Source: Pelodera strongyloides (lineage: Eukaryota > Nematoda > Chromadorea > Rhabditida > Rhabditidae). From it: DNA of 64,000 bases. Shown in pieces: positions 12,001 to 23,508 of the stretch. The notes under the pieces are model-generated. The model saw only the letters and a list, made by a program, of their open reading frames with translations, was not told where the DNA came from and searched no databases. Position numbers and translations under genes: made by a program. The stretch is taken from contig JAANDG010000717.1 in the NCBI GenBank assembly GCA_036852015.1, positions 1 to 64,000 on the forward strand, given 5' to 3'. How positions within the stretch are numbered: position 1 is the stretch's first letter; each line of letters starts with the position of its first letter.

Positions 12001-15000
12001 AAAACTGAGGAGAGATAAAAGGACTTTTTTCGGTTTCCACCCTGAATATCACGTATTTGGTTACACAAGTTTCATTTGTTGCGAACCTAGTTCGAAACCG
12101 ATATCTCCAAACTTTGATACTTATTATTTGCTTAGACATGCTCTTTTGTTACGAATCATCATGAGACATGAGAAAGGTATCAATTTTATTGACTATTTGC
12201 AATTAGGTTCTTTTGCATTGTATTTACTCGTAATTGCCTCAAAAACCAACGTAATGTATCCCCCACCGCCAGTTGTCGCCTCAACTTCCTCTGCATTATC
12301 TGATCCTCATTTCTGATCAATTTCTGTAGATATTTCATCCTTTTCTTCATGATTTCTTCCCTTTTCTGTGCACTTTCTTTGGTTGTCGTGGTCGTCGTGG
12401 TCGTGGTCGTCGTGGTCGTCGGAACCGTCGTCGTCAAAGTAGTCGACGTTCTTCTCGATAATCTCTCCTTTAACTTGATGTCACGGAACTTCTTCTTTAG
12501 TCCCTTCGAAGTATGACTGCTCGATTTACTTTCCTTGGACTTTGCCTGTGGTTTTGTTTTACTTTTTGCCTTTACTTCAGCGGACCGAGTCTTTGTTTTC
12601 GGGTCTTTGGAAGTAAGTTTCTTCCTGGGAATAACACGAAGTTTCTTTGACTTCGAAGACGACTTTGGTACTGTTTTCTTATTATTTTTCTTAGAAATTG
12701 ACCCAGCAGTGACTAATTGTTGAGACGATGTGGTGGACGACGATAGCACGGTGCTTTTTGAGGAGTCCCTGTGTTGAACGGTGCTGTTGATGGAAGGACC
12801 GAATGGTGCAATGGGTTTCTGGCTGAATAGAAGATGTGCTTCTTCTTCCTCCTCTTGCTCCTTTTCATATGTATGGAAGGCGCCCACCCATTCGTTTTCG
12901 TTCTTTCTAAAAATATATTCGATGATTATTCTTATTGGCTACAAACTCCAAACTGGCTAGTCCCGTTCAATATGTCTCTTGACGTTTTGTTTTGCATAAG
13001 ATAAAGATAAAGTGCACCCCACTTTTACACCTTTGGTATGGTGAGGGGGTTCCGGTCCGGGGTCGAACCAGTGACCGGTGGCGTGTAGCAATGGCCTTGT
13101 CACTGTACCACGACGTTTTTCATACATATGTATAATCACAAAAACATAATTTGTGTAACTGTCTCTAACCTCTCTTCAACCTCCTCTTCATTCTGTACTA
13201 TTTCCTTCGTCTGTGTCTTCTTTTTCTTCAACCTCTCTTCCTCGGCAATGATGAATTGCCGGTAATTTCTCCTCTGATCTCTCATCGCTTCCCACTCATC
13301 TCGAGCAGCAACAAGGCATCTGAATAAAGTGGAGATGTGAAATGTTTGGATAGTTTTTCTATTGCAATAAAGTCAGATTAGCATACAATACAATATATTG
13401 CCGGATTCCCAATCCCGTTCAGCGCTAACTTGCAAACATGCCAACATGCCACACTGTCTATGTATGATGACTGTGTGTGAATAAAGTGGTATTCATACTA
13501 TTCATAATAGTTACTAATGCAGAAAATAGCTTCACCGCTGATATGGACCAATAGTTAGAGCCAAATCCGCAACGTATACTTTGTAATGCAAACACGTTCC
13601 TTGGGTCAATTTAAAATATAGCTGGTGTCAAAATGTCAATCAAGGAATCACAATTATGCAAAAATTCAAATCACTCACTTTCCCGCCGAAACAATATCTC
13701 TCTTTTCACCAATCTTGTTCAAACAGTGAAGAAGTCGGTGTTTCTGCTCTAAAGTACAAAATAATTACTCAAAACTACGGTATTGTTAAATGTACTGTAT
13801 GCAAAGGATATTGATTGAACAATCGGGAATATATATTATAGAGCTTATTGTTAGAACCCCGAGATTACAGAATAAATGCAAATAATTATACTATTGTTTA
13901 TTATGTGACCGTCGTGTCACATCACATCACAGAAAGCCCTACTTGTAAGAACTAAAATAATTGCTCACCTTTATTCAATTTTTTGTACAAATCTTTTCCG
14001 AGTTGTCCCATTAGTGCTTTAATCGAGTGAAGATACCTAAAAACCAAGAGTTACGAAAATACTTTATAGTGTTCTTATTCGTTTATTATGTACACATATA
14101 CAACCAAACAGCTAGATAAAAGAAAAGTTTACAACATGAAACAAACGTGCAAAAACTCAACTAAAAAGTAAAAATCTACGGTAATTTACCATGCATAATG
14201 TATATCCTTCACTCTATTGTATCCTTTTTTATCCAATCGGACCTTGTCAAAATCAGACATTTTAACTTTCACTTTTGACAGGGAGGACACTGAAAATACT
14301 TTTATAAATATTGTTTAAAGGGTCAGGCCCATTTCAAATGACCCCTATTTTTGATGACTCCATCGGATTCTCCGTTTCAAATATAGTAGGCTGAATTTTT
14401 TCCAATTGTCAGTCGCAAAATCCACTCAGTATTCAGCAATTTACCATGGCCAGTCATACCCAACTATATATCGCAGTTGTCACGCCCCTCCGCGCTAATT
14501 GGACAATATGCTCTATTGGGCGTGGCAATTGCGATATTGGCCAATCAGCGCGAATGGGCGTGACAACTGCGATTGATTGTTGTGTATGACTGGCCATGAG
14601 CGTTAAAGGGTCAGGCCCATTTCAAATTGCTGAAAACTGCGTGAATATTGTGACTGAAAATTGGAAAAAAATTCAGCCTACTATATTTGAAACGGAGAAT
14701 CCGATGGAGTCATCAAAAATAGGGGTAATTTGAAATGGGCCTGACCCTTTAATGCTCATTTTCAAGGCATTTGTTAGAAGCAAAGATTAATTTGCAAAGA
14801 GTGTCGTAAGAAATATCCTCTATTGTGCATAAATCCTCAGCCTGCAAGCTCTAACTCGTAATGAATTTAGGAACGAAAGCGAAAGGGAAAACGTAGACTT
14901 TGGATTAATAAGTATTACCTAAATATACGTTATTTGCTTGTTTACTAGGTGACAATAAAAAAATAATGGTAATGAACTCACCTTGATAGTTATAAAACAT

Positions 15001-15039
15001 GAGAAGGATTAATAGTCGGATAATCACTCGGTGCCACAT
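6084..15039 (-). CDS. mlt-10: MLT-10-family moulting protein (LSP-repeat protein)
   Basis: Sixteen in-phase exons: 14982-15039, 14190-14289, 13969-14036, 13679-13748, 13170-13319, 12228-12906, 11829-11960, 11545-11665, 11141-11220, 10707-10775, 10153-10253, 9710-9818, 9306-9407, 8788-8888, 6906-7184, 6084-6423; 852 residues. MWHRVIIRLLILLMFYNYQ is a signal peptide. An in-frame ATG at 15093 is an alternative start, and an acceptor at 15106 may take a spliced leader. The charged middle is followed by the LSPRFAPIMPDK, ALSPSVLSFYND, ILPLPK and MVMEISGAR segments and a C-terminal run of VLSPxxLSP repeats, as in nematode MLT-10/MLTN proteins, which act in the epidermis during moulting. Exon 6 carries an unusual Lys/Ser-rich and poly-Thr insertion (about residues 160-330). 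The exon 15 acceptor (7184 or 7175) and the exon 11 donor (GTGGAC) are the weakest sites. Which MLT-10 paralogue this is remains open. Confidence 0.88.
6667..6850. mobile_element. MITE, AAAGCGAAATGCCGGC family, in mlt-10 intron
   Basis: Left end TCTAAAGCGAAATGCCGGC, right end CCGGCCGATACTTCGCTTTAA, so imperfect inverted ends with TTAA kept only on the right. It fills part of the intron between the last two coding exons. Confidence 0.65.
7396..7541. mobile_element. 146-bp MITE with GAGGCCGTATTCACCAAC ends
   Basis: Perfect 18-base inverted repeats at 7396-7413 and 7524-7541, with a C13-type homopolymer inside. A short member of the same end-family as 244-1199 and 24632-25874. It lies in the mlt-10 intron at 7185-8787. 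Confidence 0.75.
7664..8045. mobile_element. 382-bp near-perfect foldback MITE with TTAA ends
   Basis: Reads TTAAAGGGATCGGCTCACC at the left and its exact inverse at the right. The two arms (about 170 bp each) are almost identical, which produces mirrored frames on the two strands that are not genes. The loop includes a short tandem copy of GGAGATATTAGGTGATAAAG. It lies in a mlt-10 intron. Confidence 0.8.
8571..8712. mobile_element. one-ended fragment of the AGCCCGTATTCTCGGG family
   Basis: The left end matches the element at 4013 (TTAGCCCGTATTCTCGGG). An internal GGTCCCAAACGGAA motif occurs twice, but no matching right terminus is seen. Probably a decayed copy. Confidence 0.5.
9019..9170. 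mobile_element. 152-bp MITE, TTAAAGCGAAATACCGGCCG family
   Basis: Begins TTAAAGCGAAATACCGGCCG and ends CGGTCGGTATTTCGCTTTAA, nearly perfect inverted ends with TTAA termini. It lies in the mlt-10 intron at 8889-9305. Confidence 0.75.
12990..13115 (-). mobile_element. tRNA-headed SINE (type 3) in mlt-10 intron
   Basis: On the minus strand the head has an A-box-like TGGTACAGTGAC and a B-box GGTTCGACCCC about 40 bases later. A non-tRNA body and a (TTTATC)-type simple tail follow. The 3' half of a tRNA cloverleaf is not closed, so it is not a working tRNA gene. It occupies the intron at 12907-13169. Boundaries are approximate. Confidence 0.6.
13402..13495 (+). mobile_element. internally deleted copy of the type 1 SINE
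   Basis: Matches the SINE at 56854-57184 at its B-box side (AATCCCGTTCAGCGCTA...CTTGCAAACATGCC). It then jumps to the 3' tail (GATGACTGTGTGTGAATAAAGTGGTATTCA), so about 230 bases of the body are missing. It lies in the mlt-10 intron at 13320-13678. Confidence 0.65.
14315..14752. mobile_element. 438-bp TTAA-ended foldback MITE (AGGGTCAGGCCCATT family)
   Basis: Ends are TTAAAGGGTCAGGCCCATTT and its inverse. The arms pair over about 100 bases, and a GGGCGTG-containing inner palindrome lies in the middle. A second TTAAAGGGTCAGGCCCATTT starts inside at 14603, so a partial copy or internal duplication is present. It lies in the first coding intron of the mlt-10 gene. Confidence 0.8.
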
Positions 15040-15106
15040 TCTTTGGTGAAATGTTGACGAATCTAGAAATCGGATTTTCATGAGAATTTTCATGGATTTC
15101 AGGCTC

Positions 15107-15761
15107 TAAACTTCCATGAACAACAAAGAAGATATTCATTATTTTTCAGTGAACAATTTCATGAAACAATGAGGAAGTTTTGTTTCGATAATTTACGTCA
15201 CATGTTTCCTACAAAAGTAAATATTCAATCAAGAGCCATGCGTTTTGCGAATGCAATGAGGAGGAATGCAATAAGTCACCTGCCTAAAGTTTAGTTCCTC
15301 TGAAACAATTGGAATTAAACCGTTCAGCGTATCGAGTAAACTACAGCAAAAAGGTAACATTCTTGCATTTACTTGTAACAAGTTTCTGCTAGTATTTTAC
15401 CGTGAAAGATGTAAACAGTCTATAACAAAAATTTCCAAGGAACTCCTGATGACATGGCATAATTTCTTTAGAAAATTGGGACTTACATTACAACTAATTG
15501 TGAATAAGTTCTCAGATCGACAAACAAGTAGATCTTATTCGCATACGATGATACGATGCCCTCCCCGTTACAATTGCGTTCATTTTCTTGTTCTTCTATT
15601 ATTTTTGATGTGTGCTCGTGCCGGTTCAAGGGCAACATAATTTGACACGCACGCTTATTACAACTGTAATCTTTTTATTATAGTAATTATGGTTATAGAT
15701 CTTGCAAAACGGAGGGAGATGAGAAAGAGAGAAAGAAGGAAAAGATAAGGAGAGGTGTAGG

Positions 15762-15799
<38 letters not shown>

Positions 15800-18700
15800 C
15801 GTAGGTTCATTCGTCCTTGGCATTATCAACTTTTTGTAAACCACGGAAACACGTAACGATTTTTGCTCAATTATTAAGACTACGGTAGCCATCCAATGTG
15901 AGTTGTTCTGATTGTGCATATGCAAATGCGACAAAGGAATTTTTTAAGACTGCAGCCTTAGCGCTTGTTTTACAGGAGTCAGACAGATACATTATCATTG
16001 CTCACTGTGTTTTTATTCATAATTTACTGCCGAACCCATAGACTTATCATAACTGGTAGACATAACTCTTTGTAGACTCTCTATTTATTTCTCTCTCCCT
16101 CTCTCTCCCTCTCTCCCTCTCTCTCCTCTCTCTCCCTCTCTCTCCCTCTCTCTCTCCCTCTCTCTCCCTCTCTCTCCCTCTCTCTCTCTCCCTCTCTCTC
16201 CCTCTATCTCTCCCTCCCTCTCTCTCTAATTCTCTCTATTTTGTTCCACTAGACGGTGTGCTGCAGGAACAAAGAGATAAAGATGGATAAGCTGCACTAT
16301 GATATCATAAAAGGATACAAAACGTAACCATTATTTGTGATTTTCGATAAACACATTTTGTCGAGAGGCTAGTGTGACTGTAATCACGGCCGAAACCCAA
16401 TACTATACATTGTTGTAATTAAACATACTGCATAAATATGCATCATACAAATACTCTCAGGATAAAATGGATGCCTATTTTCGGTGTCATCTACGACTTA
16501 TATGTATTGAATTTTATTTTATGCACCTAAAAGCACATCGAGAGATCAATTGCAATGAACTAATGATCTAGAGAGACGATGAACTAAAACAAAAGCTGAC
16601 CACGAAAAATGCTAGTGTAGTATACAGTATATCTATTTACACATAACCACAACTATGTAATTTGTTATAAGACGCGAAGGTTACTAAACTAACGAATGTT
16701 CTTTTGGAACATAATATTTACAGTCTTCGGTACAAGCAGCAATCGACGGGATCACGGAGTTTCTTTTATACGATATGTTTCATAACAACATTGAAACAAC
16801 ATGGTCGGAAAGAGATATAGACATTAATTTATCAAAACAACCCTGCAAAAATGTTTGAAGCACTACAATGCGAGCTATGGAAAGGATGGTACAAAATGTC
16901 CCCTAATTTGCATGGTTTTGCACTTCAAACCGTTGTTCTACAGTACGGATGCATTTTAACAAAAACTAATTTCATGCAAAATATGTTGATAATTGGCGCT
17001 AACTGTTTCTAGTAATTTGCATAGGACATGAGTACATATACAGTAGGAAGATAGGCAATATCGTAAGAAGGCACGTATTGATTACGAGAAGCGAATGTGT
17101 GATAACCCACGAGAAAGCTATAAAAACATACCCGCCATGCATAAGCTTACTGTCGGGTAATCTCGTTTTTCTCTATGGCATAACAACTTGCAATGAGATG
17201 ATATATCAGAAACCCAAGTTCAGTGTACAAAATCGCCACGATATATAATAATAAATTACTGATTGTTACCGATTGCTACATGTACATCATCAATACTCAA
17301 TACTACCAAATTTTACCGACTCTCAACTTGAACTTTCGAGTTTTGTATGGATTTTGCACCATTTGTAAAGTTTCATAAATTCATAATGGCAAATCCCATA
17401 CTAATTTCTTATTTTCGATGAAATCATTTTCACACGTTTTCACGACATTTCTAAAGCGACCCAAAAGTATCGTATATATCAGGATTACGAGCAGGAAAAG
17501 CTAGCTGATATGATAAATTGATGGAGCCTATCACAGTGAGATATTAGAAAAATCGCATGCTTTCGTGTCCAAAAATCAAACGATTGAGATATATTGGAGG
17601 GTGATATTTTGTGCTGAAACGAACCGAATGTTTCACTAATCAGACTCGGATCTTTATTGGGAAAAATAAGAAAGTGCAATGGGTAGAATCTATTTTTTTT
17701 TTATTAGCAAAAGGTGGAAATCAACGAGATAGTACAATGTGATGAATATTTGAATATTTATTATACTCATTAAAAAGAGCGCAACGCCGTGAGAGACGAT
17801 GAAAAAGAAAAATTCAAAGTTGATAATATAGATACTTGGATATAATTTCCACCAACAGTATATATATTGTAATTCCACAAGAGTTAACAAAGAAAGAACA
17901 AAGAAAGAAGTCTAGAATGAATGTACTTCTTTTTTCACCAATTGTTAGTGTAGTTCTATGTAGTAAGATATGTCTGGATAATAAGTTAGTGTACCACTAG
18001 TATGAGTATGTGTACAGGCAAATAATATGCACTAATGGAGAGTTACTGTGGTACTAGTACCGTAGGCGCATGTCTACAACATGTTACTTCACATAACGTA
18101 AATGCGGAAATACATCCAGTTATGAAAGAACGAAGACAGTTATATTCGGAACGTGTCCCCTATGGGATTCCGCTCAGATTAGGCACTTCCGAAGTTGGTC
18201 GTTAAGGTCAGACGTGCTGGATTTTCATTTCGAAAATCCAGAAAATTTGTTATTTATATATTTATTGTTGTTTACCATGATTTATCGTTTGATTCTATTG
18301 ACCTATCTTGACCCCAGAGCCTCAAAGTCAAACAAATGTACTCGTGGTCGTGGTTATCATAATTATGCCTAATGATACGCTGACGAGTAATCCAATGTGG
18401 GAAATGGTCCACGTTTAGAATGAGAAAATATCCATGGACATAGGCCATGGCCCATGGGTGAACGAAATAAGGAGGTTTATGAAAGGGATGCTTTTTACTC
18501 ATTAATAAGTACATAATTGCATGCGCATACTCGAAAATTTGTAGTCCATTGGCCACCCAACCTGGTGTTGCCCCTTTAAGTACCTTCATTGTTAGATCTG
18601 CACAGCGGGTGTCGCTTCCTTAACCTTAAGAACCTGGCGGATCTTAGCAATGTCGTCATTCATATTTCACCGTTGACCAACCTAAGAAACAGGTGCAAAA

Positions 18701-21700
18701 AACTTTCACTGCCCCCCCCCTAAGCCATGACCTGAGAATATAGATCATAAGTTCAGAAATTAGCATACTGGCTTGTGACCTATAAACTGTCCATTAGGTC
18801 AGAAGCCAGTATGCTTGAATATACGATTCAAGTAGACCCCCTTGGATTACAACTAGGTTATGTTGCTTTAATGCTTACTACTAATTGCAAGAAGCATACT
18901 CGATGCCATTGCTCTCGCTTTTGTTTCCCTTTTCAGATACGGGACCCGCGCGGAGTTCAGATGTCTTGCGAAGACGGGACCACCCTTACTTTTACCTTAA
19001 AAAGTAATGAATGAAAGTTTTGCCTACTTACAATTAGGCATTTAGCTTTGTCCAACTTCCCAGTGGTGACTGTTGTGAAACATGTTCGTCTTAGAATTAG
19101 GGTATGCACTTGATTATGTATGTCTCGATCAATGGGCTATGTAACATAGTTTGGCCTCGTTCCGTATTCTACAAATGTGTACTCAGTACCCAGTATGCAC
19201 TTGAAAGTGAGAGTTCGGGTGCAGATTTGTTTCTGGATCACGTCATTTCCCTTTACTAATCCGCGTCCGTTACTCGGCCTACTTTTCCAAACTTTCACTA
19301 AATCTGCCCTAAGACCACCGCCAGATCAGACAGCCTTCCGGAGACTTAAAAGTTCAAGAAACCGTTATCCTCACTTGAATTTTGAACGTTTAAACCAAAT
19401 CAGGCGAAAACCAATGCCCTAATTTCGAAACAGTCAACAGTGGGCGGCAAAATGAAACTTGCATTTTTCGTTTGTATAATACACACGATTGCCAAATGTT
19501 AAGCTACTGATTTTTGCTATAGAAATCGAGAAATCAAATAAGAGTGCAAGCCGTTACCGTCTACTTATTCTATGTTGGGTGGGGCACCAAGATACCGACG
19601 CTGTACTTAATCTGGCGAGTTGAGTATTTCAATAATGACATTTACTACAGAGACTTTTGAGCAACGGACCTCCTATGAGTTGGTGAATAGGTGAGGAAAC
19701 GAAATATAACAATTTCAAGTCTCAATTTGATATATAGATAAGCTTGTTTTGTGGAAACCCGTGATCTAAGCCATGCAGCATACGGTGTCGGAATTTTAAC
19801 CGAAAGACGAAACGCTTACCGAAAGGGCCAGGCGAAACGCTCAATGTAATAAGGTACGATTGATCTGATGGAACTACACCTACAAAATTTCTCGAGGAAG
19901 AACTCACTTGCGATTCGCTGATAAAATGTCGAGGAACGAGCCGTTAATCAAGTTAGTAGCTGTACCCCCTAATTGCTCTTATATTAAGCCCAATTCTTTA
20001 TTCTACCCAAAAAAACACAAGCTACATTATTGTGGTATTACAAGTAACAAGACCAAACAAACAATATGTAGCAATATTATCGACTGCCCTTAGAGGTAAG
20101 TTAGCTGAGCTACCGTACTGAGGCTAAAGAAAAGCCATTGGTTCGCAGATCCCATGACTCTAACGCTGTGAAAATGAGGTGTGCAGTAATAGGTATGTGA
20201 TGGTAGACTGAGAACGTTGTTACATGAGAAGTTCTATTCTCTCACGCGCAGATCAAAAAGAAGCAAATAGCTAAGAGGACACATATTCGATGTTGAATGA
20301 TCAGGATTGAACTTATTATTCTAATTTTCCACTCTGATATCTAGGAAGGTGGGCGGAGTCCGCGGATAATCCTATCAAATGACCATAAAAATCCACCAAA
20401 ATTCGGAGTGGAAAACCAAAAATACCAGAATTTTCCACAAATGCATCTGCGTCTCCGGAGAATCACATGGTTCCGCTCAGTCTATCATCAGTCTATATCA
20501 TCTCTGCGTCTCTTTCAATAAATTATCACTGATCCATATCAGTCCTGTCGAAATGGCACAAAGAAGCTTTTGAGCGGCTTTTTCTCGCCCGCGGCACGGG
20601 TTAATAGCCCGGGTAGAGGAGAGATCATGCTGGATGAGGAGAGCGCCAGACGAGAAGACAAACCAACATTACAGAAAATACGGAATACGGTAGCAATATT
20701 TCACACTTATCCCATCATAGCGATAGCAGATCACTCTCGCTCTCTCCGTCTCGTTCTTTCCTACTCTATCTCTCTATCTCTCACCCTCGGATTTTTTGCC
20801 CAAATGACATGGGAGATCAGTGTCATTTTGACACTTTCTTTGGAGGGAACGCGATTTGATAAGACATTGATAGATAGTAAAACATATCACACAATCACAC
20901 CTTGAATGAATATTTATTTTATAATCTGGTAAAATATATAAAATAAATAAAATAAATAAAGATAAAGAGTAAGCCTCTTTCTGTTTGTGGTGATAGTACG
21001 TGTAATTCCATTCCAGAATACACAAGGTAGACCGACATGCGCAAATCCAATAATATGTTATTCTATTGAACTTGGGGATCAAAGTGTACATCTCTGGTAC
21101 AAATTGTGGCACGCCACCTGCAATTTTGTTGTGAAGTTACGAGTATCACACCTCACACCACCACCAGCGCATGTTTCTGATTGTGAGTAACTTCTGAGAC
21201 GTGTAGCTTTATGAGAACGTTGGGTCTTTTGCTTATATTTATTTCAAAGTACTTAATGTATACATGAGAGAGTTCTATGATAGATAATGTGCCCTTTATG
21301 GTGCTGCCAAGTATCCCGAAAAACTGCTTGATTCTGTCAATACTACCGTATTTTTGCATGAAACCTGCATATTTATTATGAAAAAAATAAAAATAAAATA
21401 TTCTCGTGTTGTTCCAAAATACTCTAAATTCATAAAGCACATTCAAATATACATGTCAACCCAGAGCTCGGCTCTCGCGAGGGTACGCATCACGTACGAA
21501 AGCTACGATAGATGTGTCAAATTGACAAAAAAAAAAGAGAAAAATCCCAACCCGGATTGCCAAGTCGAGCACCTTTTGTGATAGTAAATCATTAATTAAA
21601 CGCAAAGTGTTTATAGTTTACTGTTATGGTAAACGGTTTACCATAGCTTGACAAAGACAATACTTCCCGCGGTTCCCGCAGTATGAGAGGACCCAAAACC

Positions 21701-23508
21701 GACGAAGAGCAAACAACAAACAAAATGTGCATTGTGAACAAACAAGCAGAACACTTGGTCAATACACGAAGAATTTAATAATTTTGTGTATTTTGCATTG
21801 GCTTCTGTAACGTAAGAGCCATTTCCTGAATACCCCACAACTACTCGTAGTCGTAATGTAAGTGCGACAGATACTGTATTTTCTTCATTGAATTTAATCT
21901 ATAACTCCTGGGTGTTCTGCTCTCAGTGTAGCTTCTCATTTACCAAGTAGAAATCATCATGATGCAAAAAGACACAGACAAAGATAAGCGAAGGTGTTCA
22001 GAATCGAAAAAAAAATTAAATGCATTTTCGTCTTGAGCCGAATTCCGCTTTGAAAGATTAGTTCTCCTTTGGCCCTGAAGTCACATTTGTCGATTGTGAC
22101 TTGACGAAATATGACGTCCTTTGGTAGTCAGAATCCAGTACTGATATGACTTTGTTTCGCCATAATTCTAGATTCTGGGTGCTGTTTGGATAAGCCAATT
22201 ATCCTTGTACATCCACTTATAATGGGTCCTTCGTATCATGACCCTATTATGCAAACATGGACGTGGTTAACTAATTTTTATGCTTATTGCCGAAATTCCT
22301 TACAATTAGAGTTGATGTACGGAGAGGTCGCCGGATGTATGGATGTCCCTGTGATGTGTTCCAGTAAGATTATGTAGTGTCAAGTGTTAAGTTTCTGTCA
22401 AGTCACGTTTTGAATCTGATTTGCCTAGTTATGCTCTATTCAATCAAATCTTACTAATTATAAGAAAAAGAACATTGCTCATATCTTCAGAATGGTCTCA
22501 CTTTTTTTTAACATGAATGTTAGTAATAAACGGTCAAAATTTTCAATTTATTTGAAGATTACAGTAATTAGATCCAGCACTAGAACAGGCGTTTCAGTCT
22601 AAAGAGTTTTAAATCCACATTCACCAAAACAAAAAGTCAATAAAATCTGGATATTCAAAATTTATTAACTTAGTTAGATTAGTCAAAAATCGGCAAACTC
22701 AAAATTCAAAATGCAAATGTGTAGAAATTTAGCCCGTACTCGAAGGCAATAAATGGGCGACGTCGAATTGCTGTCATTCAATAGTTACACTGTTCTAAAT
22801 TGAAATAGTAAAAATGTAAAATGTCACAAAAAAACTGCAACTATCAGAGCTGGGCGAATTTATGCAACAAAATTTTGTTTCCAACGTCAAAATCTGTGAA
22901 AGAAGAGCGAATTTATGTCAATTATCGATTGATGACCATCGAAGCTCCTTATCGCACCAATGCAATTAAAGAATGCAGTTGAGCTAATTTTGTTGAGCAT
23001 AATTGCAAAATGATAGAGTCACACTAAATTATTCTAATGATACATAAAAATAGGATATGGTAAAATAAACATTAATTGTACGAATACTAAAAACTATGTC
23101 ACAAACACGGTAACAACCGTATGCACTGTAAATCCCGCAAGATAATTCTGCATACTAAAAAAAGGAAAGGAATAAATATGCCAATCAACATAAAGTGTTT
23201 GAGGCAGGGGAAATCCTAGTTGTAAAATGTACAATAAGCTGAGTGTGAACATAAAAGAAAACACTAATTTTGTGTGAAGTTTTGCACTTGCTTTTTCCCA
23301 AATTGTGAAATAATATATAACGAAAAACTAGAATATCTTTTGATATTTTCATAGAGTCAGCTTCTTATGTTTAATTGTCTTCAATGCTCAATAAAGTCAA
23401 AAAACGTAGATCCTGAACATAGTCTTTTGGTTTTTGGCCTGACAATATAATATCCGTTTTGAAGAGGAGAGTGACATTTTCAGTTCAGATTTTTGTCTCT
23501 TTTCCATT
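15107..23508. other. 8.4-kb gene-poor interval
   Basis: This lies between the 5' end of the MLT-10 gene and the 3' end of the synthase. I find no exon chain with matching splice phases, no recognisable domain and no RNA gene. It contains (AG)n at about 15768-15796, a CT-rich tract at about 16089-16228, a C-run at about 18713, a 19-base palindrome (ATGGTAAACGGTTTACCAT) at about 21625 and a fragment of the AGCCCGTA MITE end at about 22731. The promoter of the MLT-10 gene should lie in its first kilobase, but no TATA box stands out. Confidence 0.5.
16089..16228. repeat. CT-rich microsatellite
   Basis: About 140 bases of CTCTCT with regular CCCT interruptions, a purine-pyrimidine mirror tract. 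A complementary (AG)n lies about 300 bases upstream at 15768-15796. Confidence 0.9.

Noticed and set aside
12535..12723. Plus-strand open frame opposite the MLT-10 exon
   Set aside because: Antisense shadow of a Lys/Ser-rich coding exon.
18272..18589. 105-codon open frame on the minus strand
   Set aside because: No splice partners, no recognisable domain, and its ends do not fit a gene; left unannotated.
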